From NCBI GenBank assembly GCA_030632885.1, contig DAOVTW010000053.1, forward strand, positions 1 to 22,251: DNA of 22,251 nucleotides, read 5' to 3'. Of the stretch, positions 8,074 through 16,667 are shown one piece after another. Made by a program: the position numbers and the translations under genes. The DNA comes from JAIOSM01 sp023143455 (GTDB taxonomy: Bacteria > Desulfobacterota > Desulfobacteria > Desulfobacterales > Desulfobacteraceae). How positions within the stretch are numbered: the first letter of the stretch is position 1; every line of letters starts with the position of its first letter. The notes under the pieces were generated by a model. The model worked only from the letters and a program-made list of their open reading frames with translations, searched no databases and had not been told where the DNA came from.

Positions 8074-8095
8074 AAAGTTAGGGGAAGCTTACTTT
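8074..8095. promoter_or_regulatory. Iron-block palindrome 2 (operator candidate)
   Basis: AAAGTT-N10-TACTTT, one base away from the perfect form; inner bases AGGGGAAGCT give GTTAG and CTTAC half sites. It lies 4 bp upstream of the -35 hexamer of the porin promoter and 14 bp past the end of the DtxR-type gene. Confidence 0.5.
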
Positions 8096-8109
8096 TATTG
8101 CAAGATCGA

Positions 8110-8529
8110 TCAATTCACTGTTTGTTCAATATCACAATGGGGGCAGGTATCGATTTTTTTTATAAAATCTTTAAATTTTTTAAAGGTTTGTTTGTCCATG
8201 GCATGCTCCATCTGGCAGGCTGTCCGGTCTGCAATTTTTTCATCTACTTTTAGAATTCGATGTAAAAAATCTTTCAAAAAAATATGGCGAAGTTCAATCT
8301 CAGCGGCAATTTTTTTACCTTCAGAGGTTAAAGTGACATATCCATAGGGCTCATAGTTGACTAACTTTTTTTGCGCCAGTTTTTTTAACATCCCTGTAAC
8401 AGAGCCTCTTTTAATGTCTAACTTTCCGGCAATATCCTTAGAGCGAGCAACTGTATTTGTTCTCTGTAACGCAAGGATGGTTTCAAGGTAATCTTCAAGG
8501 CTTTCAGACAGCAGGTTTTTTTTGTTCAT
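8110..8529 (-). CDS. DtxR/MntR-family metal-dependent transcriptional regulator
   Basis: A 139-residue repressor of the two-domain kind: N-terminal winged helix (about 7-68; recognition helix region KRGSVTGMLKKLAQKKLV) and a dimerisation/metal domain (about 70-125). There is no SH3-like third domain, as in MntR. Metal-site residues are mixed: D13 and E16 in SLEDYLETI match MntR, while C105-x-x-E108-H109 matches the C-x-x-E-H of DtxR/IdeR; H82 is also present. The tail adds C129-P-H-C132. GGAG precedes the ATG. It lies between the porin and feoA, each of which carries the shared palindrome in its promoter, so it is the obvious candidate ligand of those sites. Iron rather than manganese sensing is inferred from neighbours. 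Confidence 0.88.
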   Translation of the reverse strand: MNKKNLLSESLEDYLETILALQRTNTVARSKDIAGKLDIKRGSVTGMLKKLAQKKLVNYEPYGYVTLTSEGKKIAAEIELRHIFLKDFLHRILKVDEKIADRTACQMEHAMDKQTFKKFKDFIKKIDTCPHCDIEQTVN

Positions 8530-8619
8530 AGCGGTTCTCCTTATTAATGATCATAATATATTTATACTTTAAGACATGGTAAGTCAAATATTTATTTTTA
8601 AGTTCCTTCTAAGTTTTTA

Positions 8620-8648
8620 TTGACAATAATAAAAGTTAGGCGTATAAA
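8620..8648 (+). promoter_or_regulatory. Promoter of feoAB
   Basis: -35 TTGACA (8620-8625), 17-bp spacer, -10 TATAAA (8643-8648): near-consensus. The transcript would start near 8655, about 54 nt before the feoA ATG. The third iron-block palindrome covers the spacer and the -10. Confidence 0.7.
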
Positions 8649-8653
8649 ACTTT
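8632..8653. promoter_or_regulatory. Iron-block palindrome 3 (operator candidate on feoA promoter)
   Basis: AAAGTT-N10-AACTTT with inner bases AGGCGTATAA. It has the same arms and same spacing as palindrome 1 and sits over the -10 hexamer, so binding would block RNA polymerase directly. Confidence 0.6.
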
Positions 8654-8708
8654 CTATCGTTCAAAGAACTTAATTGATTTATCAAAACAAGGAGGAATTG
8701 TAAAAACA

Positions 8709-8933
8709 ATGAATTTAAGACAAATGCAGGTTGACCAGGCAGGTACTATTGTTTCTGTTAAAGCAGTCGGAGAACTTGGCAGACGAATTAGGGATATGGG
8801 ACTCATCCCGGGTAAAGAGATAAAAGTTCAGGGCAGAGCTCCACTGAAAGATCCGGTTTCTTTAAGGATTATGGGGTTTACCTTAACGCTTCGCAATAAT
8901 GAAGCAGACCATATTGAAGTGGAGGTACAATAA
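8709..8933 (+). CDS. feoA: Ferrous iron transport protein A
   Basis: A 74-residue SH3-like cytosolic protein. It has the FeoA pattern: MNLRQMQVDQAGTIVSVKAV, then GELGRRIRDMGLIPGKEIKV (the conserved RL-x-x-MG-x-x-PG segment), a middle PLKDPVSLRIMGFTLTLR and a final acidic strand. FeoA is thought to bind and regulate FeoB. GGAGG lies 13 nt upstream of the ATG, a rather long spacing. A stop codon in frame just upstream rules out an earlier start. The gene ends one base before feoB, so the two are co-translated. The promoter carries the third iron-block palindrome. Confidence 0.93.
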   Translation: MNLRQMQVDQAGTIVSVKAVGELGRRIRDMGLIPGKEIKVQGRAPLKDPVSLRIMGFTLTLRNNEADHIEVEVQ

Positions 8934-8934
8934 A

Positions 8935-11136
8935 ATGAGTACAGCGATTGTATTGGCAGGGAATCCAAATTCAGGTAAAACAACGCTTTTCAATGAATTA
9001 ACAGGGGCACGGCAGCATGTTGGGAATTATCCAGGTGTGACAGTTGAGAAAAAACAAGGAACATGCTCCAGTGATTTTGGAAAGCTGAGTATTGTTGACC
9101 TTCCAGGTACATATTCGTTAACCGCCTATTCTTTAGAGGAAGTTGTGGCAAGGGATTTTCTTGTCAATGAAAACCCATCAATGGTTGTTGATATTGTTGA
9201 TGCATCTAATCTTGAGAGAAATCTTTATCTGACTGTCCAGTTTATGGAAATGGGTCTTCCGGTTACCATTGCGTTAAATATGATGGATGTTGCAGAAAAG
9301 CGGGAGATTAAGATTGATATTGAAAAATTGTCAGAACTATTGAATGTACCAGTTGTACCGATAAACGCCAGAAGTGGTAAGGGAAAAAAAGAGCTGCTCA
9401 AAACCATTACCTCTCATGTGAGCGGTATGGTTGAATCCTTAAGAATTTCTTACGGACGCGATATTGATAGTGCTCTTGATAAAATGGAAGAAATGATCCA
9501 GGTTTTCGGCTTTTTAACAGCTAAATACAGGGCAAGGTGGGTGGCTATAAAATATTTCGAGAATGACAGTCAGATAACTGAATTGGGTAAGAAAGAAGAC
9601 CAAAAGGTCGATTTGCAATTGGAAGGAGTGGTTCAAAAAGTTACCGATCATCTATCTGTAACTCTTGATACGCATCCGGAAGGAATGATTGCAGATCATC
9701 GTTACGGATTTATCCACTCTGTTCTGAAACAGGGTGTGATTAGCTATGCTCAGGACAGAAACAGGTTACAACTATCGGATAAAATTGATAAAGTCGTAAC
9801 AAATCAGTTTTTAGGTCCTATTATCATGGTTGCAATTATAATGGGATTATACAAATTTACTTTTTCGTATAGTGAAATACCTATAGGGTGGTTTGAAAAT
9901 TTTTTCGGGTGGGTTGGAGGTATTGCAGACAGCGCTTTGCCTGACGGGCTTTTAAAGTCCCTTGTTATTTCAGGAATAATTGATGGAGTAGGGGGCGTGT
10001 TGGGATTTGTACCTCTTATCATGTTCATGTTTTTAGGAATTGCTTTTTTTGAAGATTCGGGATATCTGGCACGAATGGCATTTATGCTGGATCGGGTATT
10101 CAGAATGTTTGGACTCCATGGCAGTTCTGTCATGGCATTTATTGTATCTGGTGGAATCGCAGGCGGTTGTGCAGTGCCCGGAGTTATGGCAGCAAGAACT
10201 TTAAAGTCCCCGAAAGAACGTCTTGCAACACTTCTAACTGTTCCGTTTATGAATTGTGGTGCCAAGCTGCCTGTGTTTGCATTACTGGTAGCTGCATTCT
10301 TTGCAGAAAATGAAGCAATAGTGATGCTGCTTATTACTTTGATCTCCTGGATTGGTGCATTGCTTGTGGCCAGGCTTCTTCGGTCTACTATCATAAAAGG
10401 AGAAGCAACGCCATTTGTTATGGAACTTCCTCCATACAGACTACCGACAATTAAAGGCATTTTGATTCATACATGGGAAAGAACCTGGCAATACATAAAA
10501 AAAGCAGGAACTGTTATTTTAGGAGTCTCAATTATTCTTTGGGCTATGATGACATTTCCGGGTCTTGACGAGACTAAGACTCAGGAATTTGAAAACCGAC
10601 GCTCGACCATAACCTCTATTGTATCATCTAAGATTTTGGGTGAGCTTGATATTCTTGAAAAAGATAACTTGTCTGCAAATGCTTTGGCAGTAAAAGAAAG
10701 CCTGACTCAGGTAGACTTTGATGAAGCCCATGCTGGATTGAAAAATTCCATTGCTGGTCGTATTGGTTCTTTCTTTGAAGGGATAACAAAGTTTGCAGGG
10801 TTTGACTGGAGAACAAATATTGCCCTTGTAGGTGGATTTGCCGCAAAAGAGGTCGTGGTATCAACTCTTGGTACTGCCTATTCCATTGGTGAAGTAGATC
10901 CGGAAGAGACAACATCTCTTTCTGATAAGCTGAAAGCAGCAGACGGTTGGGGTCCATTGACTGCTTTCAGTCTGATCCTGTTTACCATTTTCTATGCTCC
11001 TTGTTTTGTTACTGTGGTCTGTATTGCAAAGGAAGCAGGATCATGGAAATGGGCTGGTTTTTCAGTTGTATTTAATACCGTACTTGCTTTTGGAGTGTCG
11101 GTACTTTTTTACCAAATCGGATCTATTGTTTTTTAA
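8935..11136 (+). CDS. feoB: Ferrous iron transport protein B
   Basis: A 733-residue Fe(II) transporter of the inner membrane. I took the ATG at 8935 (MSTAIVLAGNPNSGKTT), preceded by GGAGG; a start at 8899 inside feoA would add 12 residues and is unlikely. The G domain (1-165) has G1 GNPNSGKT (9-16), G2 around HVGNYPGVTVEKK, G3 DLPGT, and G4 NMMD. A helical domain with guanine-dissociation-inhibitor function follows. The membrane part holds the two gate repeats, each with a conserved Cys (GGCAVPGVMAAR and MNCGAKLPVFALL). Length and order are standard, with a roughly 80-residue soluble insert before the last helices. It is transcribed with feoA and the small Cys-rich gene that follows 20 nt later. 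Confidence 0.96.
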   Translation: MSTAIVLAGNPNSGKTTLFNELTGARQHVGNYPGVTVEKKQGTCSSDFGKLSIVDLPGTYSLTAYSLEEVVARDFLVNENPSMVVDIVDASNLERNLYLTVQFMEMGLPVTIALNMMDVAEKREIKIDIEKLSELLNVPVVPINARSGKGKKELLKTITSHVSGMVESLRISYGRDIDSALDKMEEMIQVFGFLTAKYRARWVAIKYFENDSQITELGKKEDQKVDLQLEGVVQKVTDHLSVTLDTHPEGMIADHRYGFIHSVLKQGVISYAQDRNRLQLSDKIDKVVTNQFLGPIIMVAIIMGLYKFTFSYSEIPIGWFENFFGWVGGIADSALPDGLLKSLVISGIIDGVGGVLGFVPLIMFMFLGIAFFEDSGYLARMAFMLDRVFRMFGLHGSSVMAFIVSGGIAGGCAVPGVMAARTLKSPKERLATLLTVPFMNCGAKLPVFALLVAAFFAENEAIVMLLITLISWIGALLVARLLRSTIIKGEATPFVMELPPYRLPTIKGILIHTWERTWQYIKKAGTVILGVSIILWAMMTFPGLDETKTQEFENRRSTITSIVSSKILGELDILEKDNLSANALAVKESLTQVDFDEAHAGLKNSIAGRIGSFFEGITKFAGFDWRTNIALVGGFAAKEVVVSTLGTAYSIGEVDPEETTSLSDKLKAADGWGPLTAFSLILFTIFYAPCFVTVVCIAKEAGSWKWAGFSVVFNTVLAFGVSVLFYQIGSIVF

Positions 11137-11156
11137 AAATTGTAGTAGGGTGAATC

Positions 11157-11324
11157 ATGGATTCAATTATTGTGGGAATTATCGTAATCGCTGTAGTGGC
11201 TTTCTGCGTGAGAAATTTTGTTAAAACTTATAAAGGAGAGGAAAGTTGCACTTGCAAAGAAGGGTGCAGCTGCTCTTCTGCGGGATTTTGCAAGCCTGAT
11301 TTCCCCATTGCAAATAAAAAATAA
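11157..11324 (+). CDS. FeoB-associated Cys-rich membrane protein
   Basis: A 55-residue protein. It has an N-terminal membrane helix (MDSIIVGIIVIAVVAFCV, residues 1-18), a basic stretch (RNFVKTYKGE), then a Cys-rich tail with the spacing C-x-C-x3-C-x-C (CTCKEGCSC) and one further Cys before KPDFP. This is the pattern of the short proteins that follow feoB in many anaerobes and are named FeoB-associated Cys-rich membrane proteins. The role is not established; handing over or sensing Fe(II), or an FeoC-like function, has been suggested. It starts 20 nt after feoB and is surely in the same operon. It is below the usual length cut-off of gene finders. Confidence 0.85.
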   Translation: MDSIIVGIIVIAVVAFCVRNFVKTYKGEESCTCKEGCSCSSAGFCKPDFPIANKK

Positions 11325-11347
11325 TGATGAATAAAATTTATATTTTT

Positions 11348-12241
11348 TCAAAGTTGTTCTGGAGTAAAGGCGACCGAGTTATCAATTGAAGTTAAGTTGC
11401 AAAACAGCATAATAAGCCTGTCGATCCCCAAAGCTATGCCAGCAGTTTCAGGCATGTTTAAAAGATCGCTTAAGAATTTTTCTGGTATGGGGATATTTTT
11501 TTTCCCTTGGGCTTTGCGTGAGGAGAGTTCAGATTCAAACCTTGCTTTTTGTTCTTCAGGATCAATTAATTCTGAAAATCCATTGGCAAGTTCTATTCCT
11601 GCTATATAAAGTTCAAATCTTTCAGCAAGATCAGGATTGTCTTGTTTTGATTTTGCAAGTGCGCCAAGAGATACAGGGTAATCATATAGAAAAACAGGTT
11701 GGTCAAGCCCTAAGTTCGGTTCAATTTCAAAACTCACTATTTCATCGAATTTGCCGGTTGAGCAGGCTTTTTCCATTGTTGTATCTGTGAATTTTAAAAA
11801 AGCGTCTTTAACAGATAGTTTTAAAAAATTCTTTTTTAAATCAATGGATTTATCCTGAAAGTTGATAGTTCCGCTGTCCCCTGTTTTTTTTGCAATATAC
11901 CTTACTAAATTTTGGCATGTGTTCATGAGATCAAGGTATGTTTCATCTTTAGCATACCATTCAAGCATTGTCAGCTCAGGAAGGTGTTTATCACTCCTTT
12001 CATTTTTTCTAAAACACTTGCAGATTTGAAATATTCTTTCATATCCTTGACTAACAAGTCTTTTCATACACAGCTCCGGAGAGGTCTGAAGAAACCATCC
12101 TTCTGTGCCAAAGGAATCAATATGGGCTTCCGGGATAATTGAAGGTAATCTTAGAGGAGTTTCTACCTCAAGAAAATTATTGTCATGAAAAAAAGTTCGG
12201 ACAGCATGGATGATAAGCGCTCTTTTCTGTAGGGCTTTCAC
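11348..12241 (-). CDS. epmA: EF-P lysine aminoacylase (GenX/PoxA), class II LysRS paralogue
   Basis: A 297-residue protein equal to the catalytic core of a class II lysyl-tRNA synthetase without the anticodon-binding domain. EpmA attaches (R)-beta-lysine to a conserved Lys of elongation factor P. Motif 1 is FFHDNNFLEVETPLRLPSII, motif 2 begins ICKCFRKNERSDKHLPELTM, motif 3 is GIALGIDRLIMLF. ELANGFSELIDPEEQ is a further conserved LysRS/EpmA segment. The start is GTG with GGAAG 4 nt upstream. The protein is about 25 residues shorter at the N-terminus than E. coli EpmA. It follows the deacetylase-like gene by 12 nt. Neither efp nor epmB is in this window. Confidence 0.88.
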   Translation of the reverse strand: MKALQKRALIIHAVRTFFHDNNFLEVETPLRLPSIIPEAHIDSFGTEGWFLQTSPELCMKRLVSQGYERIFQICKCFRKNERSDKHLPELTMLEWYAKDETYLDLMNTCQNLVRYIAKKTGDSGTINFQDKSIDLKKNFLKLSVKDAFLKFTDTTMEKACSTGKFDEIVSFEIEPNLGLDQPVFLYDYPVSLGALAKSKQDNPDLAERFELYIAGIELANGFSELIDPEEQKARFESELSSRKAQGKKNIPIPEKFLSDLLNMPETAGIALGIDRLIMLFCNLTSIDNSVAFTPEQL

Positions 12242-12253
12242 AATGCTTCCGCG

Positions 12254-13570
12254 CTAGTTCTCTTTAATTTTATAAATATCTTTTGGTCTATCCTGAAGGA
12301 AAATCTTGTCATATTTTTTTGTATCAGCTTTATCAAATATGTCATATCCTGTTTCAATGCATTCATTGCAAGCCTGATGTGGAATATGCACCGCAAGGAT
12401 GTGATGACCTGGAGTTGCTTTTGAGTCTATTTCAAGAGCACCCCCACAATCTCTACAAACCCTTATTTTTTCATTTTGTCTTTCATAAAGATTATCTGTG
12501 TCATAGTAAATTTCTCTTACTTTTTGTTGAATTTCACCATGCTCACCAGCTCTTTCTCTAAGTTCCTCTCTTCTTTGAAAGCTGTAGTTTATTTCTTCTG
12601 AAACTGATTTGATTTTGTCAGTAATGGCTTGGGATTGCCTTAATTTTTCCGGATTAAAATCAGGTTCAATGACTCCTGAATAATCAAGTCCTGCCATTGC
12701 CAAGATTATTCCAAGATTTACGTAGGGGAGGGCTCCTTCGATTGAATAGCCTCCTTCAAGCACAGCAATGTCAGGTTTTAGCATGGTTGTAAGTTCAGCA
12801 TACCCCTGGGCTGAAAAATTCATATTTGTTAGCGGGTCAGTATAATGATTATCCTGACCTGCCGAGTTAACAATTATATCTGGCTTAAAGTCGGCAATTG
12901 CTGGCATCACAGTATTTTCCATAATATAAAGATATCCTTCAGCTGATGTTTCGGGAGGAAGCGGGATGTTCAGATTTGTTCCCATGGCATTAGGACCACC
13001 AAGTTCATTTGGGAAACCTGAGCCCGGATACATGGTTCTGCCATCCTGATGCATTGATATAAAAAGAACATTTGGATCATGCCAGTATATATTATTTGTT
13101 CCATCGCCATGATGGCAGTCTGTATCTACAATGGCAACTCTTTTAATTCCATGTTTTGACCGTAAATATTCAACCATAATAGCTTCCATGTTGATATGGC
13201 AAAAGCCTCTGCCGCCGTGGCTGACACGCATGGAATGATGACCCGGGGGGCGGACAAGTGCAAATCCTGTTTCAACTTCTTTTCTCATTACAGCTTTGGC
13301 AATAGCCATCGCTCCACCAGCACTTATCAGGTGGGATTCAGTTGTAATGGTTTTTTCATCCGGCACACAAAAATGAGCTCGTCTGATATCTTCTATAGTT
13401 ACAATCTCGGGTTTATATTCTAGGATGCCTTCAATATCAAAAATACCTTCTTCTTCAACCTGATCCTGGGTGTATAAAAGGCGTTCTTCTCTTTCAGGAT
13501 GTATGGGATCTATGGCCCAGTCAAATGCCGGGAAAAAAACAAGTCCGGTTTTATTTTTTGCTTTAAGCAT
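12254..13570 (-). CDS. Histone deacetylase-superfamily hydrolase with Cys-rich C-terminal tail
   Basis: A 438-residue protein. The first ~300 residues are an arginase-fold zinc deacetylase like bacterial AcuC/class II HDACs. It has the paired His of the charge relay (PPGHHS, H111-H112), zinc ligands D151 and H153 in DTDCHHGDGT, the third acidic ligand in SAGQDNHYTDPL (D245), and the catalytic Tyr in EGGYS (Y275). All active-site residues are present, so an active deacetylase or amide hydrolase is expected. The substrate may be acetyl-lysine proteins, acetylpolyamines or another acyl amide. After a charged helix, the tail has CRDCGG and CNEC, a likely zinc ribbon that is unusual for the family. 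It lies between hyuA-like and epmA genes on the same strand. Confidence 0.88.
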   Translation of the reverse strand: MLKAKNKTGLVFFPAFDWAIDPIHPEREERLLYTQDQVEEEGIFDIEGILEYKPEIVTIEDIRRAHFCVPDEKTITTESHLISAGGAMAIAKAVMRKEVETGFALVRPPGHHSMRVSHGGRGFCHINMEAIMVEYLRSKHGIKRVAIVDTDCHHGDGTNNIYWHDPNVLFISMHQDGRTMYPGSGFPNELGGPNAMGTNLNIPLPPETSAEGYLYIMENTVMPAIADFKPDIIVNSAGQDNHYTDPLTNMNFSAQGYAELTTMLKPDIAVLEGGYSIEGALPYVNLGIILAMAGLDYSGVIEPDFNPEKLRQSQAITDKIKSVSEEINYSFQRREELRERAGEHGEIQQKVREIYYDTDNLYERQNEKIRVCRDCGGALEIDSKATPGHHILAVHIPHQACNECIETGYDIFDKADTKKYDKIFLQDRPKDIYKIKEN

Positions 13571-13597
13571 TATTCATCCTTAATTTTGTTTTGTCTA

Positions 13598-15289
13598 TTA
13601 GTTTAAAGCTGCTTTATCAAATTTCATTTTTTCAAATCCGTTGATTAGTCCCGGCTTGATTTGAATTTTCATACGAAATATTTTACCTTTAGGTGAAAAA
13701 TTACGGACAATATTAAAACTTTGCGATTCAATAACTTCAATTTCCTTAAGCTCGTCTTCGTTAGCACCCAACCCCCGGGCTTTTTCTTTTAAAATAGTAT
13801 ATGCAGTTTCTATAGCATCCTTTTCAGTATATGAATTAGAAATCGGTTCTGCATAATCTTCTTCATGAATTGTGGCAATACCCTGCTCAGTATCGGCAAT
13901 AAGGGATACTTCACATGTTGTTCTGGCAAGGGCTGCACCAATAGCGTTTGCTACTGAAGATAATGGGACAGCACTGGTCTCAATACCTGATATTTCCTCA
14001 ATCTGTTGAGCAAGATATTCTGCAGGACCACCAAGTAAAAGGATTTTTTCAACTTTGATTTTATAACCTTCCATGAATTCATGTACAGTATAAACAGGTT
14101 TTTTGTTAATGCGTTCCACCATTTTCATGGAATGGTCAAGAATCTGATTGCATGTGGTTTTAACAATTAGATTTGCAGTATCATCTAAAGAAAGGTTAAG
14201 TTGGTTTGCAATTTGAGCAATACCTTGTTCAGCAAGTTTTTTGTCGCCTGCTTCCATCATGCCAAGATATACAATCGCATCGGTTGGTGTTGGATATAAA
14301 CCTCCAAAGGCCATAGCAGGCCCTTTTCTTTCATGGCCAATTACAAGAGTTCCCTCCTGGACATTTACAAAACTATCCCCACCTATACCTTTGGAGTATG
14401 TTTTTAGAGATCGAATAAGACTTTTGTATATACCTATTTTTATTCCCAGGGGTTCGAGAAGCGGGGTCTTATTTACAAGGATTGCAATATCAGTTGTTGT
14501 CCCTCCGATATCAAGAACCAACGTGTCTTTGTTCCCTTCAGCATGGGGGATGGAGCCAATGATACTTGCGGCAGGGCCTGAGAGGACGGTTCGGGCTGGG
14601 ATTTCAAGGGAAGCATCAAGACTCATTGTTCCGCCATCAGATTTAAGAACCTGAATCGGTGCATTTATGCCTTTTTTATCCAGTGAAGCTTTTATAGCTG
14701 TGAAAAATTCTTTATGCATACTGTAAACAGCAGCATTTAAATGAGCGGTTGCAATTCTTCTGGGAAAATTGAGATTCCCTGAAACATTGTGACCCATGAA
14801 TATTTTTTTAAATTGTTTGTTTAGTATTCTTTTAATTACAATTTCGTGGGAGGGATTTCTCACTGAAAATTTTCCAACAACAGCTACATATTCAATCCCG
14901 GCTTTTTTGAGTTTTTTTGCGACATCTTCAATCTCTTGTTTGTTTATGTTTTCTGTTTCTCTTCCTCTATGATCAATAGCACCTTTTACTTTATAATAGT
15001 GTTTAACATTACCGAAGAGTTCAGCCTGAATGCCAGGACCACTTGAGACAACAATACCAACAGGATTGACATTTTGTTGTACCACAGCATTTGTGGTAAG
15101 GGTGGTCGACAAGATTATCTTCTTAATACTTTCAGGGGAAATGCCTTTGAGAAGTTCTGTTATTCCTGTAAGAACAGTGTTGAATAAATCAGAAGGATTA
15201 GTTAAAACTTTTACCTTTTTTATAAAGCCTTTATTGCTTAAAAGCACAACATCAGTATGCGTGCCACCCACATCAAGTCCAATAATCAT
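13598..15289 (-). CDS. Hydantoinase/oxoprolinase family protein (HyuA-like)
   Basis: A 563-residue protein from the ATG at 15289, chosen because AGGA precedes it and MIIGLDVGGTHTDVVLL is the standard family start. An upstream GTG at 15313 in the same frame would add eight residues but lacks a convincing binding site. Residues 1-180 form the N-terminal hydantoinase/oxoprolinase domain with the actin-like phosphate loop. The main domain has the second loop LVLDIGGTTTDIAIL and GGDSFVNVQEG. Members hydrolyse cyclic amides such as hydantoins or 5-oxoproline with ATP, or act as acetone carboxylase-type subunits. No HyuB partner gene is adjacent, so the substrate is open. A 27-nt gap separates it from the deacetylase-like gene. 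Confidence 0.87.
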   Translation of the reverse strand: MIIGLDVGGTHTDVVLLSNKGFIKKVKVLTNPSDLFNTVLTGITELLKGISPESIKKIILSTTLTTNAVVQQNVNPVGIVVSSGPGIQAELFGNVKHYYKVKGAIDHRGRETENINKQEIEDVAKKLKKAGIEYVAVVGKFSVRNPSHEIVIKRILNKQFKKIFMGHNVSGNLNFPRRIATAHLNAAVYSMHKEFFTAIKASLDKKGINAPIQVLKSDGGTMSLDASLEIPARTVLSGPAASIIGSIPHAEGNKDTLVLDIGGTTTDIAILVNKTPLLEPLGIKIGIYKSLIRSLKTYSKGIGGDSFVNVQEGTLVIGHERKGPAMAFGGLYPTPTDAIVYLGMMEAGDKKLAEQGIAQIANQLNLSLDDTANLIVKTTCNQILDHSMKMVERINKKPVYTVHEFMEGYKIKVEKILLLGGPAEYLAQQIEEISGIETSAVPLSSVANAIGAALARTTCEVSLIADTEQGIATIHEEDYAEPISNSYTEKDAIETAYTILKEKARGLGANEDELKEIEVIESQSFNIVRNFSPKGKIFRMKIQIKPGLINGFEKMKFDKAALN

Positions 15290-15404
15290 ACTGTTTTTCC
15301 TAATAAAATTCACTTAGAAGATTAAATAATACTGTATTAGAAATCATACTAATTCCTGTCAGAAAATTATAATGATGTCAATCAGATTTTTTTATTTGTT
15401 TTAT

Positions 15405-16667
15405 CTATTTGTTGGCAACAAAGAAATCTTTTATTAATCCCTCTCGTTTAAGCTTGTCTCCATATTCTGCTGCACTTATTTTGTCTTCGAATTTTGATAT
15501 TCTTACAAGAAACCATGTTTTACTTTTGCCTTCAACTTTTACAAGTCTTGCGTCAAGTCCAGTTTCCTTCAATTTTTTTGTATAATTTTCAGCATGGGGT
15601 TGGCTTAAGAATGCAGCAATCTGTATTGTGTATGGCATTTTAGGAACAGGAGCTTTCGCTATTGTCAGTTTTGACTCAACAGGTTTAGTTCTGTTTTTAG
15701 AAAAATTGGAAAAAGTATTGAATAATAAGCCTATAATAAGGAAGAGAGAAAGAAAAATAAGAGAAAACTTAATATATATTTTTGTCTTCTCATGTCTTAT
15801 TATTGAGAGAAAAAAATTATTAAACGCTGACAGAATGAGGTTTATAAGACCAAAAAGATAAGTGCTTATTTTTTTTAGAAAGTTTGAGATGGAAGGTTTT
15901 GTATTTGATGCTTGGCGTTTAAGAGGTGATGAGTCAGCAAAGGAAAGCTTTGAAGGTATCTCTTTTCCTTCTTCTTGTTTTCTTATAAGCTTTTGTATCA
16001 TTATACGTTTTTTACTCTCTTGTTTCAGGTGAGTTAAAGCTTTTTTATAAACTTTTTGAGCTGTAAAGTCGGTTCTTTCAAGTTGAATAAAAGCGTTTGT
16101 TAATAAAGGAAGTATTTTGTTATTATTATAGTGGTTTTCAGCAATAAGAGTAAGAATGTCATGGTCTGTTGCATTAAGATCAAGATCTTTTATATGAAAA
16201 AGTTTTTTCAGCCATAACAATGCCATGTGTTCGTCATTAGGAGAAAGCTTTAAAAATAGTGTAGAAGCCTTTTCAAAAGTTATATCACTGATTTCTGAAA
16301 CTGCCATGAATTTTGCCATTGCTCCTGAAAGTTTTTCTGCACAGGTCTTGGCGGAAAATGGTGAAATAAGGAAGGAATCATATATTCTCAAAGCTTTATA
16401 ATATTTTTCTTCCCCTCTTTTATAGATCCCAGCTCTTTCCCAGGCTGCTCCTTCTTTTATTAGGTTTGAGATCAGTTTTTTCCCAATAAGATCTAAGATA
16501 AAACCACAGCCAGTATAGACAAATAAAGCGATTGATAGAAATAAAATAACAGGGTTCATATCTACCGATATATTGTTTAACTGGAAAACAATGAAAAATG
16601 AGGCTGGCATGCTGAAAAGAGCTGTAAGCCATAGCCGTACACTTATATGTCTTAGAAACCAGGTCAA
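15405..16667 (-). CDS. Membrane protein with C-terminal SPOR domain
   Basis: A 420-residue protein. It has two N-terminal membrane segments (about 11-30 and 38-60), a long cytoplasmic helical middle with TPR-like character (KRGEEKYYKALRIYDSF), a third membrane segment (about 299-317) and a SPOR domain at the end (344-420: YTIQIAAFLSQPHAENYTKKL and WFLVRISKFEDKISAAEYGDKL). SPOR domains bind denuded septal peptidoglycan, so the end should be periplasmic. The start is TTG at 16667, which shares bases with the TGA of the upstream PBP gene. GGAG lies 7 nt before this TTG, supporting it. Overlap with the PBP1A gene suggests a joint role in wall synthesis or division. Confidence 0.8.
   Translation of the reverse strand: MTWFLRHISVRLWLTALFSMPASFFIVFQLNNISVDMNPVILFLSIALFVYTGCGFILDLIGKKLISNLIKEGAAWERAGIYKRGEEKYYKALRIYDSFLISPFSAKTCAEKLSGAMAKFMAVSEISDITFEKASTLFLKLSPNDEHMALLWLKKLFHIKDLDLNATDHDILTLIAENHYNNNKILPLLTNAFIQLERTDFTAQKVYKKALTHLKQESKKRIMIQKLIRKQEEGKEIPSKLSFADSSPLKRQASNTKPSISNFLKKISTYLFGLINLILSAFNNFFLSIIRHEKTKIYIKFSLIFLSLFLIIGLLFNTFSNFSKNRTKPVESKLTIAKAPVPKMPYTIQIAAFLSQPHAENYTKKLKETGLDARLVKVEGKSKTWFLVRISKFEDKISAAEYGDKLKREGLIKDFFVANK

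Noticed and set aside
9804..10460. 218-codon minus-strand open frame inside feoB, and other long antisense frames such as 3000-3548
   Set aside because: They lie opposite strongly recognised genes, show repetitive composition expected from the opposite codon positions, and have no recognisable family or binding site.
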